Shown here: piece by piece, positions 5,715 to 8,415 of the stretch
Layout of the letters: each line of letters opens with the position of its first letter
Position numbering within the stretch: the stretch's first letter is position 1
Source of the DNA: JAJOKK01 sp965370555
Lineage (GTDB): Bacteria > Bipolaricaulota > Bipolaricaulia > UBA7950 > UBA9294
NCBI GenBank assembly: GCA_965370555.1
Contig: CBDUVB010000061.1
Location: 1-8,415 of the forward strand
DNA length: 8,415 nt
Direction of reading: 5' to 3'
Translations under genes and position numbers: made by a program
The notes under the pieces: model-generated
The model's input: the letters and a program-made list of their open reading frames with translations, nothing else
Databases searched by the model: none
Told to the model about the DNA's origin: nothing

Positions 5715-5944
5715 TTTTGCAGGAAGACGAGCGTCTCCCCGGAAAGGGTCTCTGCCTTCCCTTTATAGGTTGAAAAATCGGTGTATCCTACCCGCCACAG
5801 CTCTGGCAAGAGCAGAAGATCCGCCTCCGCCCCTTCCGCAGCAAGGCCCTCCACCCGAGCCAAGCGCTCTTCGTCCCGTTCATCAGGAAGAGAAGGTTGG
5901 AGGACAGCCACGGCAATCTTTGCTTCCTGTCTACATTCTTTCAT
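5693..5944 (-). pseudogene. Nitrilase-superfamily amidohydrolase, N-terminal part (split by insertion)
   Basis: Codons 1-78 of the interrupted amidohydrolase, starting at ATG 5944. It has the first beta strand typical of the family (KIAVAVLQPSLP) and the catalytic Glu48 in LLLLPELW. Chromosomal sequence ends at 5715; after codon 78 the frame enters the IS terminal repeat, adds FIGLT and stops at 5693-5695. The product would lack Lys and Cys of the triad and cannot be active. No clear Shine-Dalgarno site precedes the ATG; TAAAAT lies close upstream as a possible weak -10 box. The gene diverges from the Crp-type regulator gene across 179 bp. The other part is at 2971-3525. Confidence 0.9.
5715..5722. 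repeat. Target-site duplication, right copy (TTTTGCAG)
   Basis: Identical to 3518-3525 and directly adjacent to the right terminal repeat. On the minus strand it encodes the Leu-Gln-Lys stretch around codons 75-77 of the amidohydrolase. Confidence 0.9.
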
Positions 5945-6003
5945 GAATAAGCCTATTTTACCCCGCTCTCAATGCCCCCCGCAAGCGGGATGTATGAGAG
6001 GAT

Positions 6004-6032
6004 TTGGATTTCACTGTGATATCTGTTACAAT
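6004..6032 (+). promoter_or_regulatory. Probable promoter of the Crp/Fnr-type gene
   Basis: TTGGAT (6004-6009) and TACAAT (6027-6032) are exactly 17 bases apart, placing the transcription start near 6039 and leaving a leader of about 85 bases before the ATG at 6124. A CRP-like palindrome overlaps the spacer and the -10 box. Confidence 0.5.
6015..6030. promoter_or_regulatory. CRP-like operator TGTGA-N6-TTACA
   Basis: The half-sites TGTGA (6015-6019) and TTACA (6026-6030) with a six-base spacer match the classical CRP-family site TGTGA-N6-TCACA at nine of ten positions. It covers the -10 box of the probable promoter, so binding would repress. Self-repression by the Crp-type protein encoded next is the simplest reading, but its recognition helix differs from that of E. 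coli CRP. Confidence 0.4.
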
Positions 6033-6044
6033 GCAGGACGCTTG

Positions 6045-6060
6045 ACCCCTATGAAGGGGT
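6045..6060 (+). other. Small hairpin in the leader of the Crp-type gene
   Basis: ACCCCT (6045-6050) pairs with AGGGGT (6055-6060) around a four-base loop. No run of T follows, so it is not a terminator. It lies early in the predicted leader and could stabilise the messenger, or mean nothing. Confidence 0.3.
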
Positions 6061-6123
6061 GATAGGGGACAGAAAAAAACGCGACGACCGCGCGAGAGTA
6101 AAGGTAGAGAGGGGGCAATTGGT

Positions 6124-6798
6124 ATGATCGATCTCAAGGACTTTCGTATCTTCTCCGACCTCAAGGAGAAGGACCTCCAAAAGTTAAAGGAAAATACGCG
6201 TAAGATACGGTACGGCCGCGGGGAGATCATCTTTCAGGAGGGAGCCCCAGCGTTCGGGTTCTACCTCGTCTTCGATGGACTGGTCAAACTCGTCAAGCGC
6301 AGCATGCGCGCCAAGAGTCAGATACTGAAGATCGTCGGTCCAGGGGAGATCCTCGGAGAGACCACCCTGTTCGATAAAGGAAGCCACAACGCCTACGCCA
6401 AGACGCTCGAACCGGTGGTGGTCGGGTTCATCGAGCGCGGAGATTTTTTCTTTTTTCTCGAACGACACCCGAAGACGATCTTCCGTCTCTATGAGAAACT
6501 CTCCGAAGAGCTGAAAGCCTTCCAAAACAAGCTTGCCGAGCGATCATACGCGTCAAGCAAGGAGAGATTGGCGCGGTTAATCCTCCATTTAGGGAAGAAC
6601 GAAGTCGAGCTCTCGCGGGCCGAATTGGCAGAGATGGCCGGGGTCTCCTCCAAGACAGCGATCCGCACGTTGAGCGAGCTTGAGAGCCGTGGGATCATCG
6701 CCATAGAAAGCCGCAAAATCAAGATCCTTCGCGATGACTACCTGCAAAAGATCATGGAACCCACCTCCCTCAATATGAGCCCGAACCTGATCATCTAA
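6124..6798 (+). CDS. Crp/Fnr-family transcriptional regulator
   Basis: A 224-aa cytoplasmic regulator. Residues about 7-115 form the cyclic-nucleotide-binding-type beta barrel (GEIIFQEGAPAFGFYLVFDG; PGEILGETTLF), 116-145 the long dimerisation helix, and 150-202 the winged helix (LSRAELAEMAGVSSKTAIRTLSELESRGII). There is no cysteine in the protein, so it is not an iron-sulphur oxygen sensor like FNR. The Arg-Ser pair that binds the cAMP phosphate in E. coli CRP is replaced by Asn89-Ala90, so cAMP is an unlikely ligand. In the recognition helix Ser176 and Lys177 replace CRP Arg180 and Glu181, while Arg181 matches CRP Arg185. ATG 6124 is preceded by AGGGGG. The gene is divergent from the broken amidohydrolase. 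Family certain; signal and targets unknown. Confidence 0.93.
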   Translation: MIDLKDFRIFSDLKEKDLQKLKENTRKIRYGRGEIIFQEGAPAFGFYLVFDGLVKLVKRSMRAKSQILKIVGPGEILGETTLFDKGSHNAYAKTLEPVVVGFIERGDFFFFLERHPKTIFRLYEKLSEELKAFQNKLAERSYASSKERLARLILHLGKNEVELSRAELAEMAGVSSKTAIRTLSELESRGIIAIESRKIKILRDDYLQKIMEPTSLNMSPNLII

Positions 6799-6937
6799 TC
6801 GCATCTGTAAGAAGAACGTCTTCCCGATAGGTGATAGCTGTCCTTTCCGATGGTCAAGAACGCCTCGATAATTGAACAGGACATCTGTCTCAATCAGAGG
6901 AGGGCAGCGACGGCCTCACGATGAGGCTGATTCCACA

Positions 6938-8415
6938 GTGACGAGTAGACTGAACCCTACGGAAAGAAAGATCATCGGTGTTGTTGCGTATAGCATCGCT
7001 CTCCTTGCCATTACCCTCCTGTTTATCTTCTTGGATGACCATTCCGCCATTCCCGTTTTTGTCATTCTGGCGATCCCTCTTACCCTCGTCTCTTTCTCCC
7101 TCAAACTGAAAGGAGGGCTCCTCCTAGGGGTAGCAACCGCCCTGATGGGGACCCCGTTCCTTATCACGCAGGACGATCACCTCCTCCTCGTAGGAGGACT
7201 CTTCATCATGGGAATCATTGTGGGGGGAGGAATCGGGCTCGTCAACGAGCTGCGGGAGGCACGTCGCAAACGGTGGCGCCACTCCAAGAACCTCGAAGAA
7301 CGCTATGACGAGGAAATCTTCGAGAACTCGTTGAACATCATCCACTTCATCGACAAGGAGGGAACGGTCCTCAAGCGCAATGAGGCATCGCGCAGCACGC
7401 TCGGGTACGTGACAAAGCGATCCCTACAACTCTCCGAGTATGTCCACCCGAACGACATCGATCGAATGAAGGTCGAGCTCTTGCGCCTGTTCGAGCGGGG
7501 AGAGGTTCGTGACGTCAACCTGAGGTTCGTCTCGCAAGAACACAATGGAATTAGCGTTGAGCTGAGGGCGACACGAGCCACCGAGCGAATCGCGGTTATG
7601 GAGGCGCGCGACCTCCGCCAGCAGATGGAACTGGAGCGGCGCCTGAACGAGACAGAGGCCATCTACCGCTACCTGATAGAGGATGCCGTCGATACCCTCG
7701 ACTCGGGGATCATCATCACGGACAAGAGAAAGCAGGTGGTATGGGCGAACAAGATGATTGGCCAATTCTTCGGGGTCGACCGCGAACGACTTATTGGGAT
7801 AGAGAACCTGCGCGCCTTCGCCCGCTACTCAAACGTCTTCGATGATTCGGAACAGATGAGTCAAGTCGTGAAAGAAGCGATCGACAACGGCAGCAAGATT
7901 GATTCCTACACGTGCCGCATCCGTCCCAGTATCGACCGCGACGAACGCGTCCTCGAGTACCGCTCGATCCCGATTGAGACGGAACGGTACAAGGGAGGGC
8001 GAATTGACCACTACATCGACATAACCAAGATCAAACAGTTGGAAGCGGGGCTCCTCGAGAATGCGGACCGCCTCAGACGAAGCTACGAGAAGCTGGAGGA
8101 GTTCTCCCACGTCGTCTCGCACGACCTACAGACCCCGCTGCGCACGATCCAAATGTTCAGTGGATTCCTCCTCGATGACTACGAGAGCAAGCTCGATGAA
8201 GAAGGAGTAAAATACTTGCGCACCCTGACGGAGACCTCCGCGCGAATGCGAGAACTGATCAATGACCTGCTTGCCCTCTCCAGCATTCACATGAATGCTG
8301 CCTCGTTCGAACGGGTCAACGTACAACGGGTCCTGGAAGAGGTCAAGGAGGACTTACACGCCCGCTTGCATGGTGTAAACTTACAGATCGCCGATGATCT
8401 ACCCACAGTAAAAGG
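6938..8415 (+). CDS. Membrane-anchored PAS-PAS sensor histidine kinase (3' end outside window)
   Basis: An open frame of 492 codons to the window edge. Four hydrophobic segments at about 12-32, 37-55, 60-78 and 83-104 form a compact membrane anchor with very short loops. A basic stretch (REARRKRWRHSK) follows, then PAS 1 (about 129-235, NIIHFIDKEGTVLKRNEA), a coiled linker, and PAS 2 (about 245-366, ending DITKIKQLEAGL). The HisKA domain has the phospho-accepting His395 in SHDLQTPLRTI. The ATP-binding domain lies beyond the edge. The GTG start at 6938 was chosen because the membrane region follows at once; an in-frame TTG at 6872 is the alternative, and the ribosome site (GAGG, 11 bases away) is poor. 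The 139 bases after the Crp-type gene hold a weak hairpin (6811-6823) but no clear terminator, so co-transcription is possible. No response regulator is in view. Confidence 0.9.
   Translation, partial: MTSRLNPTERKIIGVVAYSIALLAITLLFIFLDDHSAIPVFVILAIPLTLVSFSLKLKGGLLLGVATALMGTPFLITQDDHLLLVGGLFIMGIIVGGGIGLVNELREARRKRWRHSKNLEERYDEEIFENSLNIIHFIDKEGTVLKRNEASRSTLGYVTKRSLQLSEYVHPNDIDRMKVELLRLFERGEVRDVNLRFVSQEHNGISVELRATRATERIAVMEARDLRQQMELERRLNETEAIYRYLIEDAVDTLDSGIIITDKRKQVVWANKMIGQFFGVDRERLIGIENLRAFARYSNVFDDSEQMSQVVKEAIDNGSKIDSYTCRIRPSIDRDERVLEYRSIPIETERYKGGRIDHYIDITKIKQLEAGLLENADRLRRSYEKLEEFSHVVSHDLQTPLRTIQMFSGFLLDDYESKLDEEGVKYLRTLTETSARMRELINDLLALSSIHMNAASFERVNVQRVLEEVKEDLHARLHGVNLQIADDLPTVK

Noticed and set aside
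5978..5989. CCCGC-AA-GCGGG hairpin upstream of the nitrilase start
   Set aside because: A two-base loop is too tight for a full five-pair stem and there is no T run on either side, so I call no terminator or regulatory element.
6811..6823. GAAGA-ACG-TCTTC hairpin after the Crp-type gene as a terminator
   Set aside because: The stem is only five base pairs, AT-rich, and not followed by a T run.
1..8415. tRNA, rRNA, CRISPR arrays or riboswitches
   Set aside because: I saw no cloverleaf-like or rRNA-like sequence, no regularly spaced repeats and no recognisable riboswitch core on either strand.

Overview
The window is dense bacterial chromosome, fairly GC-rich, with ATG/GTG starts, Shine-Dalgarno sites and ATC/CTC/CGC-rich codon use. 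No gene fixes the taxon. The combination of an HD protein that recalls archaeal and thermophile homologues, an endonuclease-type MutL, a Crp/Fnr regulator and a PAS histidine kinase suggests an anaerobic or thermophilic lineage, perhaps a candidate phylum such as Bipolaricaulota/Acetothermia. That placement is a guess.

Left part (1-2970). A tight minus-strand gene pair (helix-turn-helix/coiled-coil protein, then an HD-domain phosphohydrolase that runs off the left edge) diverges from mutL, which lies on the plus strand. MutL has both the GHKL ATPase motifs and the C-terminal zinc/endonuclease motifs. No mutS is in the window. Between mutL and the next, convergent gene is a small doubtful ORF with an in-frame stop.

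Centre (2971-5944). A nitrilase-superfamily amidohydrolase gene on the minus strand is split in two by a 2189-bp insertion at 3526-5714. The insertion has about 23-bp imperfect terminal inverted repeats (GGYGTTTATCGG...), an 8-bp target duplication TTTTGCAG on each side, and an IS1595-family (ISXO2-like) transposase with its own promoter, whose -35 box lies in the terminal repeat. Removing the insertion and one TTTTGCAG copy restores one reading frame of 258 codons that carries the Glu-Lys-Cys triad. The element also carries two translationally coupled plus-strand passenger genes (a DUF3467-like protein and an unrecognised 157-aa protein) and a possible third ORF. This cargo-bearing insertion sequence is the main discovery of the window.

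Right part (5945-8415). A Crp/Fnr-family regulator diverges from the broken nitrilase gene. Its likely promoter overlaps a TGTGA-N6-TTACA palindrome. Further downstream on the same strand is a membrane-anchored, double-PAS sensor histidine kinase, cut by the right edge before its ATPase domain.

Taken together, this is ordinary housekeeping and regulatory chromosome in which a cargo-carrying IS1595-type element has disrupted a metabolic amidohydrolase. The passenger genes are more AT-rich than the flanks and lack the strong GATC enrichment seen in mutL and the Crp-type gene, in keeping with foreign origin.
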